This document shows positions 45,026 through 54,961 of a stretch of 64,000 bases of DNA, in pieces (position 1 is the stretch's first letter; each line of letters begins with the position of its first letter). The notes below the pieces were generated by a model. It did not search any database, had not been told where the DNA came from, and saw only the letters and a list, made by a program, of their open reading frames with translations. The stretch lies in contig CAZXGI010000006.1 in the NCBI GenBank assembly GCA_964639965.1, positions 6,451-70,450 on the forward strand, written 5' to 3'. Position numbers and translations under genes: made by a program. The DNA is from TMED23 sp964639965 (GTDB taxonomy: Bacteria; Pseudomonadota; Alphaproteobacteria; Rhodospirillales; UBA2165).

Positions 45026-45651
45026 TCGTTAGCCCCAAGTAGAACCGCATTGATCGCTGCAGCAGCCAACGCTGAACCACCAAACCTACCGGTAAGTGTC
45101 ATATAGGGAATACCTAAATCTTTTTCAATCAAATAAGTTTTGGATTCAGCAGCCCCAACAAAACCAACAGGAAACCCAAATATTACCGCCGGTCTCGGGC
45201 AGCTAGAATCATCAAGCATGTCAACCAGATGAAACAAAGCTGTCGGCGCGTTGCCAATAGACACTACCGCATCACCAAGGTATGGCCGCCACAATTCAAC
45301 AGCAGCGGCCGAGCGAGTGGTAGCCAGTGACTTTGCAAGTTTCGGTACGCTATCATCGTTAAGAAAACACTTGATTCGCGAACCTTCAGGAAGACGCTCT
45401 TTCATGATACCTGAAACCACCATATTAGCGTCAACTATAATCGGTGCAGATTTTGCTATATTAGAACTTGCATTTCCAGCTACATCGCCATCCCATGCGA
45501 TATTTTCAATAATTTCAGGAGTTGCTGTCGCGTGAACGAGGCGAATAACAATTTGATGGAGGCTTTCGGGGAATCTAGATAAGTCGACTTCTTTCAAAAT
45601 GGCTTCAAAAGAGGTTTGATAAATTTTTTTTGGATCACGCAAATATCTCAT
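45022..45651 (-). CDS. cobH: Precorrin-8X methylmutase (CobH/CbiC)
   Basis: A 209-residue methylmutase that moves the C11 methyl to C12, giving (cobalt-)hydrogenobyrinate. The catalytic His is in VIRLVHATATPEI. The family stretch GFPVGFVGAAESKTYL and the C-terminal GRFGGSALAAAAINAVLLG are present. It is the first gene of the cobH-L-I-GJ-M series, 97 bases downstream of cbiX. Confidence 0.95.
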   Translation of the reverse strand: MRYLRDPKKIYQTSFEAILKEVDLSRFPESLHQIVIRLVHATATPEIIENIAWDGDVAGNASSNIAKSAPIIVDANMVVSGIMKERLPEGSRIKCFLNDDSVPKLAKSLATTRSAAAVELWRPYLGDAVVSIGNAPTALFHLVDMLDDSSCPRPAVIFGFPVGFVGAAESKTYLIEKDLGIPYMTLTGRFGGSALAAAAINAVLLGANE

Positions 45652-45748
45652 GCATAACCACCTAAATATTTAATAATTCTGTAGGGCTTTTGAAAATAAA
45701 CCAACTCAACACTAAAAGGCAATGATGAAAGCTCACGATTTGGGCTCA

Positions 45749-46855
45749 TCACTCAATTTTGTTGCGCTGAGTTACTAATTTTTTTCTATGCTCGCGCTCA
45801 TCATCTATAACCTCCTGGGGAAACTGGCTCATAAAACAACAACAAACACCTTGATCTATCATTGTTCTCGGCCCATTTGGATGCGAAATGTGTTTATATT
45901 TTGGATGCGAATGTCCGTGTGAATGCTCATGGGTATTTTCGTGGTCATGTATGTGACTATGTGCCACAGGAGACTCATCATCCTCCGGATCCATAATAGA
46001 TTGATATTCTGCGTGGTGATGATGAATTTCGACTTCGCCACGAGACAAACGAGCTTTAAATGAAGCCATTAAATCATGACGTTCATCAACAATCCCTTTT
46101 TTTGCCTCTTCAATCCGGCTTACAAATGTGTCTATCACATTTGTCTGATCAGAAAGATATTTCGCTTTAAAAAATTGAATATTTGGAGCACTCAACGCAA
46201 CACGGTCAACATAATTTTGTATTCTATCAATCAGGCGACCAGAAAAGAGGAAGTAAGGTGCCACGACTATTTTCTTATAATCTAATTTGATAGCCATTTT
46301 CAATCCTCGGCCAACGGAAGGAAAAGTAACACCCGAATATACCGTCTCCGACCAACCAAACCCCATATTTTCCGCCACTATTCGCGTCAATCTAGCTGCT
46401 TCCGCGTTTGCATATGTATCCGAAGTACCTCTTCCGACAACAACCAACATAGTATCATATAAATCGCCATCATGGACGTGATCAATACCTAAACTCTCCA
46501 TAATCCGAGCTTCAAACGCGGTGATCATTTTAGGATCTAACGCCAATTCTCGACCATATTTAATTTCCACACTAGGGTATTTTTTTTGGTATGAAATCAA
46601 AACGGATGGTATATCATTCTTTGCATGCGTGGCCGCAAATAGCATTCCAGGTACAGCTATAATTTGCTCAACACCGGCTTCCCTAAGGATATCTAACCCC
46701 ATGTGAATATTGGGAGACGAATATTCTAAGAAACCATATTCCACCGGAATATTAGGAAAACGTTTTCTTACAGCTGTAGCCAAAGAGCCAAATTCCTGCT
46801 CTGCACTCTTTGAACGACTGCCATGCCCGCAAATAATAATTCCAAGTTTTGACAT
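45749..46855 (-). CDS. cbiX: Sirohydrochlorin cobaltochelatase-like CbiX with His-rich tail
   Basis: A 368-residue CbiX of the long, two-domain type. The N-terminal half has the chelatase His in IIICGHGSRSKSAEQEFG and FAATHAKNDIP; the C-terminal half repeats the fold (VVGRGTSDTYANAEAARLTR). A tail follows with a His-rich stretch (residues 278-325, with HHHH at 278-281 and HEHSHGHSH at 309-317) and a triple Cys (CCC 338-340), probably a metal store and an Fe-S-type or metal site. It inserts Co2+ early in corrin synthesis, while this locus also has the late chelatase CobN. It probably heads the leftward cbiX-cobH-L-I-GJ-M unit. Confidence 0.9.
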   Translation of the reverse strand: MSKLGIIICGHGSRSKSAEQEFGSLATAVRKRFPNIPVEYGFLEYSSPNIHMGLDILREAGVEQIIAVPGMLFAATHAKNDIPSVLISYQKKYPSVEIKYGRELALDPKMITAFEARIMESLGIDHVHDGDLYDTMLVVVGRGTSDTYANAEAARLTRIVAENMGFGWSETVYSGVTFPSVGRGLKMAIKLDYKKIVVAPYFLFSGRLIDRIQNYVDRVALSAPNIQFFKAKYLSDQTNVIDTFVSRIEEAKKGIVDERHDLMASFKARLSRGEVEIHHHHAEYQSIMDPEDDESPVAHSHIHDHENTHEHSHGHSHPKYKHISHPNGPRTMIDQGVCCCFMSQFPQEVIDDEREHRKKLVTQRNKIE

Positions 46856-47077
46856 GTAAACCTATATTACATAAACCTTTTCACAACTTATCCAATTAAA
46901 CCCAGCATAAATGGGTATTTTCACTCATCGCTATCCTGTATTATCAACTTAAGAAAGGCAATCAAGGTACACCATAATAAAGGATCAGTCACTGCAGCTA
47001 AAGATATTTTCTCATATCCAAATCAGAAAAATAACTACCCAATTGACGGTATAAAGTGGCCCTGCTAGGAATAATCG

Positions 47078-48067
47078 ATGTTTGAATTAACAATACTCCC
47101 AACCTTATTATTTGCATTCACAATTGACGCTATTATTGGCGATCCAAAGATTTTATACCAATTCTTTCCCCACCCCACCCAAATGATGGGCTGGGTGATT
47201 AATCAACTAGACAACCGACTAAACGATGAATTTGACGAGGTTAGATCTCAGCGGATAAAAGGCATTTCCGCTGTAATTATAATTTTGCTATTAGCTTGTG
47301 GTATTGGCCTGGGACTAGTGTTTCTATTATCATTCGTTCCTTATGGTTGGGTATTGGAAGCTCTTCTGCTTTCCACGATGATAGCTAGCAGAAGCCTATA
47401 TCAACATGTACTTGCGGTCGCCGATGCCTTAAAAAAAGAAGACATTGATACTGCCCGATCTGCCGCAGGAATGATTGTTAGCCGCAATACAATAAATCTT
47501 GATCGCCATGGCACTGCTCGCGCGGCCATTGAATCATTGTCTGAGAACTTTTCCGATGGTGTCGTTGCACCTATATTTTGGGCCACCTTATTTGGACTAC
47601 CGGGTGCGCTAGCATACAAGATGCTTAATACCGCCGACAGCATGATTGGATATAATAATGATCGTTATCTCCATTTTGGTTGGGCTACGGCTCGACTAGA
47701 TGACTTAGCAAATTTTATTCCCGCACGCCTTTCGGCACTTTTACTATGTATTGCAGCGTTCATGTGGGGCGGGAATGAGGTCAAGCGGTCATGGGCAACG
47801 ATCAAACACGATTCTCGTAAACAACATTCAATCAATGCCGGTTACCCCGAAGCCGCTATGGCTGGGGCACTCAACTTAAGATTATCTGGCCCCAAAGAGT
47901 ACAACGATCAAGAAATTATTAGTGATTGGATTGGAATTAGTAATGATGGGAGCTCTCCTGACGCAACGGAAGACGACATTGGCAAAGGTCTATTGCTTTA
48001 CGTCAATGCTTGCCTATTGTTAACCGCTATAATTGTTTTTCTAACCGTGCTGATTGCCCAGAGCTAA
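47078..48067 (+). CDS. cbiB: Adenosylcobinamide-phosphate synthase (CbiB)
   Basis: A 329-residue inner-membrane protein (CobD in Pseudomonas naming). It has the FAFTIDAIIGDPKILYQFFP and HPTQMMGWVI motifs, several hydrophobic helices, and the conserved NLDRHGTARAAIESLSENFS and NAGYPEAAMAGALNLRL regions. It attaches aminopropanol phosphate to adenosylcobyrate. AGGA lies seven bases before the ATG. Single gene in this orientation, flanked by leftward units. Confidence 0.93.
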   Translation: MFELTILPTLLFAFTIDAIIGDPKILYQFFPHPTQMMGWVINQLDNRLNDEFDEVRSQRIKGISAVIIILLLACGIGLGLVFLLSFVPYGWVLEALLLSTMIASRSLYQHVLAVADALKKEDIDTARSAAGMIVSRNTINLDRHGTARAAIESLSENFSDGVVAPIFWATLFGLPGALAYKMLNTADSMIGYNNDRYLHFGWATARLDDLANFIPARLSALLLCIAAFMWGGNEVKRSWATIKHDSRKQHSINAGYPEAAMAGALNLRLSGPKEYNDQEIISDWIGISNDGSSPDATEDDIGKGLLLYVNACLLLTAIIVFLTVLIAQS

Positions 48068-48090
48068 ATCAATTACGAAATTATCCTACT

Positions 48091-49548
48091 CTAACGGGCA
48101 AAGGCCAATAATTTATCAATCTCTAATTTTTCCTCAAAAACTAGAGAAATCCTATCGAGAGCCTCTTCAACTTGCAGATCATGAGCAATGCCAGTTGCCT
48201 TCCTACTTTTGATACTTGAGAGCATTGAGTGACGGAATGCATCATTAGAAAATAGACCATGAACATAGCAGCCTACAACCTTACCATCAGGCGAAACAGC
48301 TCCAGCGTTTCTGTCACCCACCTTACCAAAAGGTCTTTCACAATCTGGGCCTACGGTATGACCTATATGCATCTCATAACCGTGGAACTCTCCAAAACCA
48401 AGACATGAATCAACTGAAACTTCTTTTAACGTTTTGTCTCCTCCCATCTCTGTTTGAACATTCAAAAGTCCTAGGCCTTCAATTGAAGTAATATCACCTT
48501 CTAATTTCCCCGGGTCATTTATCCGATTTCCCAGCATTTGATAGCCAGCACAAATACCGTAAATACTGCCACCTCTTCGAAGGTGGGATTTAATATCTAT
48601 GTCCCAACCTTGATTTCTTAAATCCACTAAATCTGCAATCGAAGTTTTAGAACCAGGCAAAATGATCAAATCCGATTTTTCAGGGAAAACCTCTCCACGA
48701 TTAATAAATTGCAAATCAACATCAGGCTCGGCAATAAGTGGATCAAAATCATCATAGTTGGAAATATGAGCTAATTTTGGAACAATAATTCTTATCTGAC
48801 CCTTGATTTCATCACGTACATTATTTTCCAAAGAATAGGCATCTTCCTGAGGTAACCTTCTAGCCTCATTCAAGAAAGGAATTACACCAAAACACGATAA
48901 ACCAGTTTTTTTCCCGATTATCTCTATACCACTTTTAAATAAACTTACGTCACCTCGGAATTTATTTATTATATAACCAGTAATTAACCTACGTTCTTCT
49001 TTTGGCAGCAATTCCCACGTTCCAACAACACTTGCAATTACGCCACCTCTATCAATATCTGCCACCAGAACTACTGGCGTTTGAGTAGCTAGAGCAAAAC
49101 CCATATTAGCAATATCGTTATCTCGCAAATTAATTTCTGCAGCACTTCCTGCACCTTCAATCAAAAGAATATCGGATTCTTTGTTAAGACGGCTCGCAGC
49201 TTCCGTCACAACATCCAATAATTCAATTTTTTTTTGCTGAAATTCTTTCGCAGGATAATTTCCTTCAACTTTACCCATAACTACCAACTGCGCTCCAACA
49301 TCTGATTGTGGTTTAAGCAGTATAGGGTTCATATCAATGTGAGGTAATACCTTACAGGCTTTTGCTTGCAAGGCCTGTGCCCGCCCAATCTCTCCTCCGC
49401 CTGGTACGACGGCTGCATTATTCGACATATTCTGAGGCTTGAATGGTTTCACAGTCAACCCACGGTTAACTAGGGCACGACACAAGCCTGCCACAACGAC
49501 TGATTTGCCCACATCGGATCCAGTACCTTGAAACATAAGGGAAGACAT
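48091..49548 (-). CDS. cobQ: Cobyric acid synthase
   Basis: A 485-residue CobQ/CbiP that amidates four side chains of adenosylcobyrinate a,c-diamide. The N-terminal MFQGTGSDVGKSVVVAGLCR and PFKPQNMSNNAAVV, and the glutaminase GGSIYGICAGYQMLG with its Cys nucleophile, are intact. It is the last gene of the cobU-cobW-cobN-cobO-cobQ run; three bases separate it from cobO. Confidence 0.95.
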   Translation of the reverse strand: MSSLMFQGTGSDVGKSVVVAGLCRALVNRGLTVKPFKPQNMSNNAAVVPGGGEIGRAQALQAKACKVLPHIDMNPILLKPQSDVGAQLVVMGKVEGNYPAKEFQQKKIELLDVVTEAASRLNKESDILLIEGAGSAAEINLRDNDIANMGFALATQTPVVLVADIDRGGVIASVVGTWELLPKEERRLITGYIINKFRGDVSLFKSGIEIIGKKTGLSCFGVIPFLNEARRLPQEDAYSLENNVRDEIKGQIRIIVPKLAHISNYDDFDPLIAEPDVDLQFINRGEVFPEKSDLIILPGSKTSIADLVDLRNQGWDIDIKSHLRRGGSIYGICAGYQMLGNRINDPGKLEGDITSIEGLGLLNVQTEMGGDKTLKEVSVDSCLGFGEFHGYEMHIGHTVGPDCERPFGKVGDRNAGAVSPDGKVVGCYVHGLFSNDAFRHSMLSSIKSRKATGIAHDLQVEEALDRISLVFEEKLEIDKLLAFAR

Positions 49549-49551
49549 AAA

Positions 49552-50172
49552 TTAAAACTCTATTCCAGCCTGCGCTTTATAACCATCACGAAAATGGTGT
49601 TTTATTTCAGACATCTCAGTCACCAAGTCAGCGATTTCAATTAATTCCGACTTAGCATTGCGTCCAGTACAAATGATATGTTTCCCATTCGGCTTATTCC
49701 TCAAATATTTGATCACTTCTTCAATGTCGATATAATCGTTCCGCAATACAATGTTAATCTCATCCAGAAGCACCAAAAAAACTTCAGGGTCTTCAATCAT
49801 TTGTTTTGCGCGAGCCCAGGCTGCAGTTGCTGCTTTAACGTCTCGAGACCGATCTTGTGTTTCCCAGGTAAAGCCTTCGCCCATTGCAGTAATATTTACG
49901 AGCTCAGGGAAAGCCTCTAGAACAACACGCTCTCCTGTTTCCCACTTGCCTTTAACAAACTGTACAATACCAACTTTTTTCCCATGGCCAATACAACGGA
50001 TCACAATTCCCATAGCGGCAGTCGTTTTGCCTTTACCTTTTCCTGTATGGACGACCAATAAACCACCTTCTTTAGTTTTAGTTGCCAACAATTTATCTTT
50101 TGCCAGTTTATGTTTACGGCGTTTTTCGTTAGCTCGTTTGTTTATTTCTTCTTCCGATAATTCAACTTTCAT
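49552..50172 (-). CDS. cobO: Cob(I)yrinic acid a,c-diamide adenosyltransferase (CobO/CobA type)
   Basis: A 206-residue ATP:corrinoid adenosyltransferase. P-loop VVHTGKGKGKTTAAMGIVIR, VGIVQFVKGKWETGE and the VLLDEINIVL Walker B strand are all present. It makes the Co-C bond of adenosyl-corrinoids. The start overlaps the cobN stop by four bases (ATGA). Confidence 0.95.
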   Translation of the reverse strand: MKVELSEEEINKRANEKRRKHKLAKDKLLATKTKEGGLLVVHTGKGKGKTTAAMGIVIRCIGHGKKVGIVQFVKGKWETGERVVLEAFPELVNITAMGEGFTWETQDRSRDVKAATAAWARAKQMIEDPEVFLVLLDEINIVLRNDYIDIEEVIKYLRNKPNGKHIICTGRNAKSELIEIADLVTEMSEIKHHFRDGYKAQAGIEF

Positions 50173-53100
50173 ATACGTTCCCCTGAATCATTTCTCTTTA
50201 ATTGGGCTATAAGCTCTCCCACCCTATTTGATCGCGGGTGCCATACCCCTCTTTCTATTGCTTCTTCAAAACGTTCAACAATCTCAAGCAAAGCTGGAGT
50301 ATTATGCTCTTCTATAAATCTACGTACGTCCTGATTCAATATATAAGCATCAAAAAGCTGATCAAAATGATGATGTCCAACGACTTGGGATGTTACGGCA
50401 AAAGAAAATAGATAATCAACAGTTGCTGCCATCTCGAAAGCTCCCTTATAACCATGCCTCATAACGCCTTCAATCCACTTTGGATTAGCTGCTCTTGCTC
50501 GAACTACACGACCAATTTCTTCTTCGAGAGTCCTAATTTTTGGAATATCTGGTCTTGAATGGTCGTTATGATATATGGTTGGCTGTTGACCAGAAAGCTC
50601 GCGGACAGCTGCCGTTATACCCCCCTCGAATTGATAGTAATCATCACTATCTAGAATATCGTGTTCACGATTATCTTGATTATGAACAACGACTTCCACA
50701 CCTTTGAGCCGAGCCTCGAACAAATCTTCCTCAGCTGTTCCTTCAGCACCGTTACCGTAGACATAGCTACCCCAAGCAACATAAACGCGCTTAAGATCTT
50801 CATCACTTTCCCAACAACGTTCATCGATTAAGGTTTGTAGACCTGCACCATACGCTCCTGGTTTAGAGCCAAATATACGAAAACTTGCGCGCCGTAGTGC
50901 ATCATCTACACCTGAACCGGCTGCAATCAATAATGCTGAATCTTTTTTTGTTTGGGCGGCTAAGGGGTTATCATATTCTGATTCGTCTTGGGTGGCGACC
51001 GCGCGTATGGCCGAATCTAATAAGTCGACCTGTGCCGGGAATGCATCACGAAAGAACCCCGAAATTCTAAATGTAATATCTACACGCGGCCGTCCTAGAA
51101 CCGTCAAGGGCATTACTTCAAACCCTGTAATACGATTAGCTTGCTTATCCCAAACTGGCTGGACACCTATCAGAGCTAATGCTTGAGCGATATCATCACC
51201 ACCAGTGCGCATATTAGCAGTACCCCAAGCGCTAATAGCCATACGCCGCGGATATTCGCCATTCTCCTGAAAGTGGCGCTCAATCAATAACGAAGCGGAT
51301 TTCCAACCAAGCTTCCATGCCGACGGTGTAGGAATAGCTCGAACGTCAACAGAAAAGAAATTCTTACCTGTTGGCAAAACATCTAAACGTCCTCGAGTTG
51401 GCGCCCCGCTACTTCCCGGTTCCACAAAACAACCTGCCAACCCTCTAATCAACCCAGATAATTCTTTTTCACCACAATTAGAAACAATTGGATCCAGCGT
51501 TTGTTGAATGAATTTAACTACTGCATTTGTCTTGCTCCAGTACCGTTTTGGATTAACGTCCCCGATTAGAATATCTTTTGCCAACATTTCGAGACGTTCT
51601 ACAGTATCACCATTGCTACGCCATACGTCACCATAGCATTCTAGTTCTTTCGGTTTAGTTCCTAACCAGACGTCACCCATTTCACAATCAAGTGGATCAA
51701 AATTATTAAACTTTAAATCTTCAGATAGAGCACGAATAAGCGATTCCGCCGAACCTCTGCCATCTCCACGCGGCAACCTAGTGAGTGCAATAATAAGATC
51801 AGTCTTTTGAGCGCCAACTGGCGATTCTCCAAAAATATGAAGGCCATCTCTAATCTGCATTTCCTTTAGCTCGCAGAGATAGTTATCTATCTTCGCCAAT
51901 GCCACATCTTCAACATCCGAGTGTTTAATCCCAATATCTTTATCAAGACCGATATCTCGACTGAGAATAAGAATTTCTTCAGCTAGCATTTTGAGCCTCC
52001 GCGGATCCATACCCGTAGCTTGATAATACTCATCAATTAACTGCTCCAAGTCTTGCAAAGGTCCATAGCTTTCCGCGCGAGTTAGAGGAGGAGTTAAATG
52101 ATCAACAATGATTGCACCTGACCTCCGCTTCGCCTGCGTACCTTCACCTGGATCATTGACAATAAAAGGATAAAGATGGGGTAATGGCCCCAAAGCTATT
52201 TCTGGGTAGCAGGTTTGATCCAACACTATAGCCTTTCCTGGCAACCATTCGAGGTTCCCATGCTTACCAAAATGAACTATCGCATGAACTTTCATTTTAT
52301 CACGCAACCAAGCATAAAAAGCCAGATAACCATGTGGTGGTACTAAATCAGGATCGTGATAGGATGATGTAGGGTCAATATTATAACCACGCGCCGGCTG
52401 AACAGCTAAAATAACGTTACCAAAAATATGTGTGGGCAAGATAAAGTTACCTTCTGAATAAAAAGGATCAGTCTGAGGTTCACCCCAACGTTCCATTATT
52501 TCGTTCTTTATTAGTTGTGGTAACCGTTTAAAAAATTTTTGGTAATCAACTATAGAGAACAACTCGCCACCGGTTCGCTTATCCGAAGCATTTGTTGGCC
52601 CTCCTAGAAATCTATCCATTATCTCTCTGCTTGTTAATGGCACATTTTCGCCAAGTAAATAGCCTTCCTTCATCAGGCGTTTAAGAGTGACTGCAATGCT
52701 AGCTGAAGTATCGAGGCCTACACCATTGCCCAGCCGACCATCTTTATTTGGATAATTCGCCACAACTATAGCTAAACGCTTGTCGGCTGCTTTGGCTGAG
52801 CGCAAGCGTGCCCATGAAGCAGCTAGCGCCACAACAAAATCTACGCGTGATTTTACCGCCTCATGTTTTATAACGGCAACCTCCGTTAATTCGTCAAATT
52901 CTTTCTGATTTTTAAACGAGATTGCTCGTGTAATAAGACGCCCATCGACCTCTGGGAGGGCAACGTTCATCGCAAGATCTTTTGGTGACAGACCGCGAGC
53001 GCCTTCCTGCCAGTCATCAAACGTTCCCCCCGATAATATAACTTGAAAAACAGGGCAATCAGCCTCTGAAAAGGGGGTTTTTAAAGTGTTACCCCCTGGC

Positions 53101-53909
53101 GACGATACAGCAAAACCTGTGCAATTTAAAATAACAGCGGGGTAAGTTCTTTCGATAAACCCTTTAACTATCTCAGCAGAAATAGGATCTTTCAAACTTC
53201 CAACAAATATGGGAAGAGGATTGATATTTTTGGTCTGAAGACATTCGATTAATAAATTAATGGGGTCAAGATCAGAAGTTTGTAGCAACGAACGATAGAA
53301 AATGACTGCAACCACCGGCGAACCGTTGACCCATTTTTCACTAATCTGCTCTAAATTTGGATTAGTAAATGATGGCCAATAAATACCGGAAGGCAATAAA
53401 GATACTGGTTCACGCCAATCCATTTCTCTGCCAATTAACCAACTTGAATAATATAACAGGTTAAGAATATTATCCGGCCCGCTCTGAACACAATATTGCC
53501 AAATACGATGACAGACCTCAGGCTCTAATGTGGATTGATCTGTTAATTCGGGATCGGGAGTGGCATCTCCCGGTACAACAACAAATTTGATGCCATTTTC
53601 AATACAAGCTATCTTAATTTGCTCAATTCCATAGGGCCAATAACCAAGACCCCCAAGCAATCGAACAATTACCAATTTAGCCCCGACGATTGTATTTTCT
53701 ATATATAAATCTACCGACATGTTATGCCCGAGCTGCATTAAATTAGCTAGCCTGAGGGTTGGAAAATCGTGGCTTCGGTGTTCCTCTGCTAATATTGCCA
53801 AGTCACTAGCGGCTGATGACAAAAATACTATATCCCCAGGCGACTGACCAAGGTCTACTGCTTGACCACCATCATTGATTTCTCCCGGCTGGGTGACGAG
53901 CAGATGCAT
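50169..53909 (-). CDS. cobN: Cobaltochelatase large subunit CobN
   Basis: A 1246-residue CobN/magnesium-chelatase-H-type subunit, slightly shorter than the 1275-residue Pseudomonas protein. Recognisable regions include KRLAIVVANYPNKDGRLGNG, HFGKHGNLEWLPGKAIVLD, the WGTANMRTGGDDIAQALALI core and the C-terminal MRHGYKGAFEMAATVDYLF. It inserts Co2+ into hydrogenobyrinate a,c-diamide in the late (aerobic) route together with CobS and CobT, neither of which is in the window. Eight bases downstream of cobW. Confidence 0.96.
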   Translation of the reverse strand: MHLLVTQPGEINDGGQAVDLGQSPGDIVFLSSAASDLAILAEEHRSHDFPTLRLANLMQLGHNMSVDLYIENTIVGAKLVIVRLLGGLGYWPYGIEQIKIACIENGIKFVVVPGDATPDPELTDQSTLEPEVCHRIWQYCVQSGPDNILNLLYYSSWLIGREMDWREPVSLLPSGIYWPSFTNPNLEQISEKWVNGSPVVAVIFYRSLLQTSDLDPINLLIECLQTKNINPLPIFVGSLKDPISAEIVKGFIERTYPAVILNCTGFAVSSPGGNTLKTPFSEADCPVFQVILSGGTFDDWQEGARGLSPKDLAMNVALPEVDGRLITRAISFKNQKEFDELTEVAVIKHEAVKSRVDFVVALAASWARLRSAKAADKRLAIVVANYPNKDGRLGNGVGLDTSASIAVTLKRLMKEGYLLGENVPLTSREIMDRFLGGPTNASDKRTGGELFSIVDYQKFFKRLPQLIKNEIMERWGEPQTDPFYSEGNFILPTHIFGNVILAVQPARGYNIDPTSSYHDPDLVPPHGYLAFYAWLRDKMKVHAIVHFGKHGNLEWLPGKAIVLDQTCYPEIALGPLPHLYPFIVNDPGEGTQAKRRSGAIIVDHLTPPLTRAESYGPLQDLEQLIDEYYQATGMDPRRLKMLAEEILILSRDIGLDKDIGIKHSDVEDVALAKIDNYLCELKEMQIRDGLHIFGESPVGAQKTDLIIALTRLPRGDGRGSAESLIRALSEDLKFNNFDPLDCEMGDVWLGTKPKELECYGDVWRSNGDTVERLEMLAKDILIGDVNPKRYWSKTNAVVKFIQQTLDPIVSNCGEKELSGLIRGLAGCFVEPGSSGAPTRGRLDVLPTGKNFFSVDVRAIPTPSAWKLGWKSASLLIERHFQENGEYPRRMAISAWGTANMRTGGDDIAQALALIGVQPVWDKQANRITGFEVMPLTVLGRPRVDITFRISGFFRDAFPAQVDLLDSAIRAVATQDESEYDNPLAAQTKKDSALLIAAGSGVDDALRRASFRIFGSKPGAYGAGLQTLIDERCWESDEDLKRVYVAWGSYVYGNGAEGTAEEDLFEARLKGVEVVVHNQDNREHDILDSDDYYQFEGGITAAVRELSGQQPTIYHNDHSRPDIPKIRTLEEEIGRVVRARAANPKWIEGVMRHGYKGAFEMAATVDYLFSFAVTSQVVGHHHFDQLFDAYILNQDVRRFIEEHNTPALLEIVERFEEAIERGVWHPRSNRVGELIAQLKRNDSGERI

Positions 53910-53917
53910 ACTACCTC

Positions 53918-54952
53918 TTAGTTTTTAAGTATTGTTTCAACGATAGTGAAGTCAGAACCCTTTAATCCTATAACAACTAGTTGACTTCTTCGGCTTTCAC
54001 TTGAGTTCCACGGTCTATCATAATACCAATCGACACGATCACCAACGCCCTGGATTACCAAACGGGCTTCCTTACCATTAACTTCAGCAACCCCTTTGAT
54101 CCTCAGAACCCCCTCTTGATCAAGAGCCAATTTAACGCGATCAACAGTTTCAATGGGTAAACCTACTGGTGGAATAGTTACGGTAATTGTATCAAAATCA
54201 TCATGCTCGTGATCTTCTTCCTCATCGTGAAAGGAAGGCCGTGAATCAACATCATTTTCAACGGCCGCCCCTACACCCAATATTATTTGTGGATCTAGTT
54301 TACCATTAACCACAGGGATAGCTTCTACAGGAGTTCGCGAGGTTTTATTTATTAGCGTTAGAACATCTTTTAAATTTTTTTCTTTGAGCATATCAGTTTT
54401 GCTGACGATGACCATATCTGCGCATGCTAACTGATCGTTGAACACTTCTTCTAATGGGTTCTCATGGTCTAACGATGGATCAGACTCTCGTTGTCTTCTA
54501 ATTAAATCAGGGTCATTCGCAAATAATCCTGAGTATACAGCTGGACCATCAACAACAGTAATCACGCCATCGACCGTCGTCCGTGAGCGAATCTCAGGCC
54601 ACTGAAAAGCCTTAATCAGGGGCTTGGGTAAGGCTAACCCCGAAGTCTCTATAACAATTTGATCTGGACGTTCTTTCCGATTTAACAACATTTCAAGGGT
54701 TGGTAAAAAATCATCGGCAACAGTACAACAGATACAACCGTTAGTCAGCTCCAAAACATCATCTTCGGAACAACTCTCATTATCACAACCTTTGAGGACA
54801 TCACCATCTATGCCAAGATCACCAAACTCATTAATGATTAGCGCAAGCTTCTTGTCGCTTGTATTCTCCAACATATGGCGGATCAAACTGGTTTTTCCCG
54901 CCCCTAAAAAGCCAGTTATTACAGTAACAGGTATCTTAGTCTTTAATATCAT
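53918..54952 (-). CDS. cobW: CobW metallochaperone GTPase
   Basis: A 344-residue G3E GTPase with GFLGAGKTSLIRHMLE, the CxCC motif TNGCICCTVADDF and the specificity motif SKTDMLKEKN. An acidic His-rich loop (HDEEEDHEHDDFD, about residues 241-253) is typical of cobalt-pathway CobW. It is thought to hand Co2+ to CobN; the gene lies directly upstream of cobN, as in classic alphaproteobacterial operons. Confidence 0.93.
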   Translation of the reverse strand: MILKTKIPVTVITGFLGAGKTSLIRHMLENTSDKKLALIINEFGDLGIDGDVLKGCDNESCSEDDVLELTNGCICCTVADDFLPTLEMLLNRKERPDQIVIETSGLALPKPLIKAFQWPEIRSRTTVDGVITVVDGPAVYSGLFANDPDLIRRQRESDPSLDHENPLEEVFNDQLACADMVIVSKTDMLKEKNLKDVLTLINKTSRTPVEAIPVVNGKLDPQIILGVGAAVENDVDSRPSFHDEEEDHEHDDFDTITVTIPPVGLPIETVDRVKLALDQEGVLRIKGVAEVNGKEARLVIQGVGDRVDWYYDRPWNSSESRRSQLVVIGLKGSDFTIVETILKN

Positions 54953-54961
54953 AATTATTAC

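Noticed and set aside
46856..47077. Possible cobalamin riboswitch between cbiX and cbiB
   Set aside because: Only an isolated GTCACTG-like string is present; the GCTGCCCCCGCAAC core and B12 box are missing on both strands.
49751..50212. 153-codon open frame opposite cobO
   Set aside because: Antisense shadow of cobO; its composition mirrors the coding strand and there is no family resemblance.
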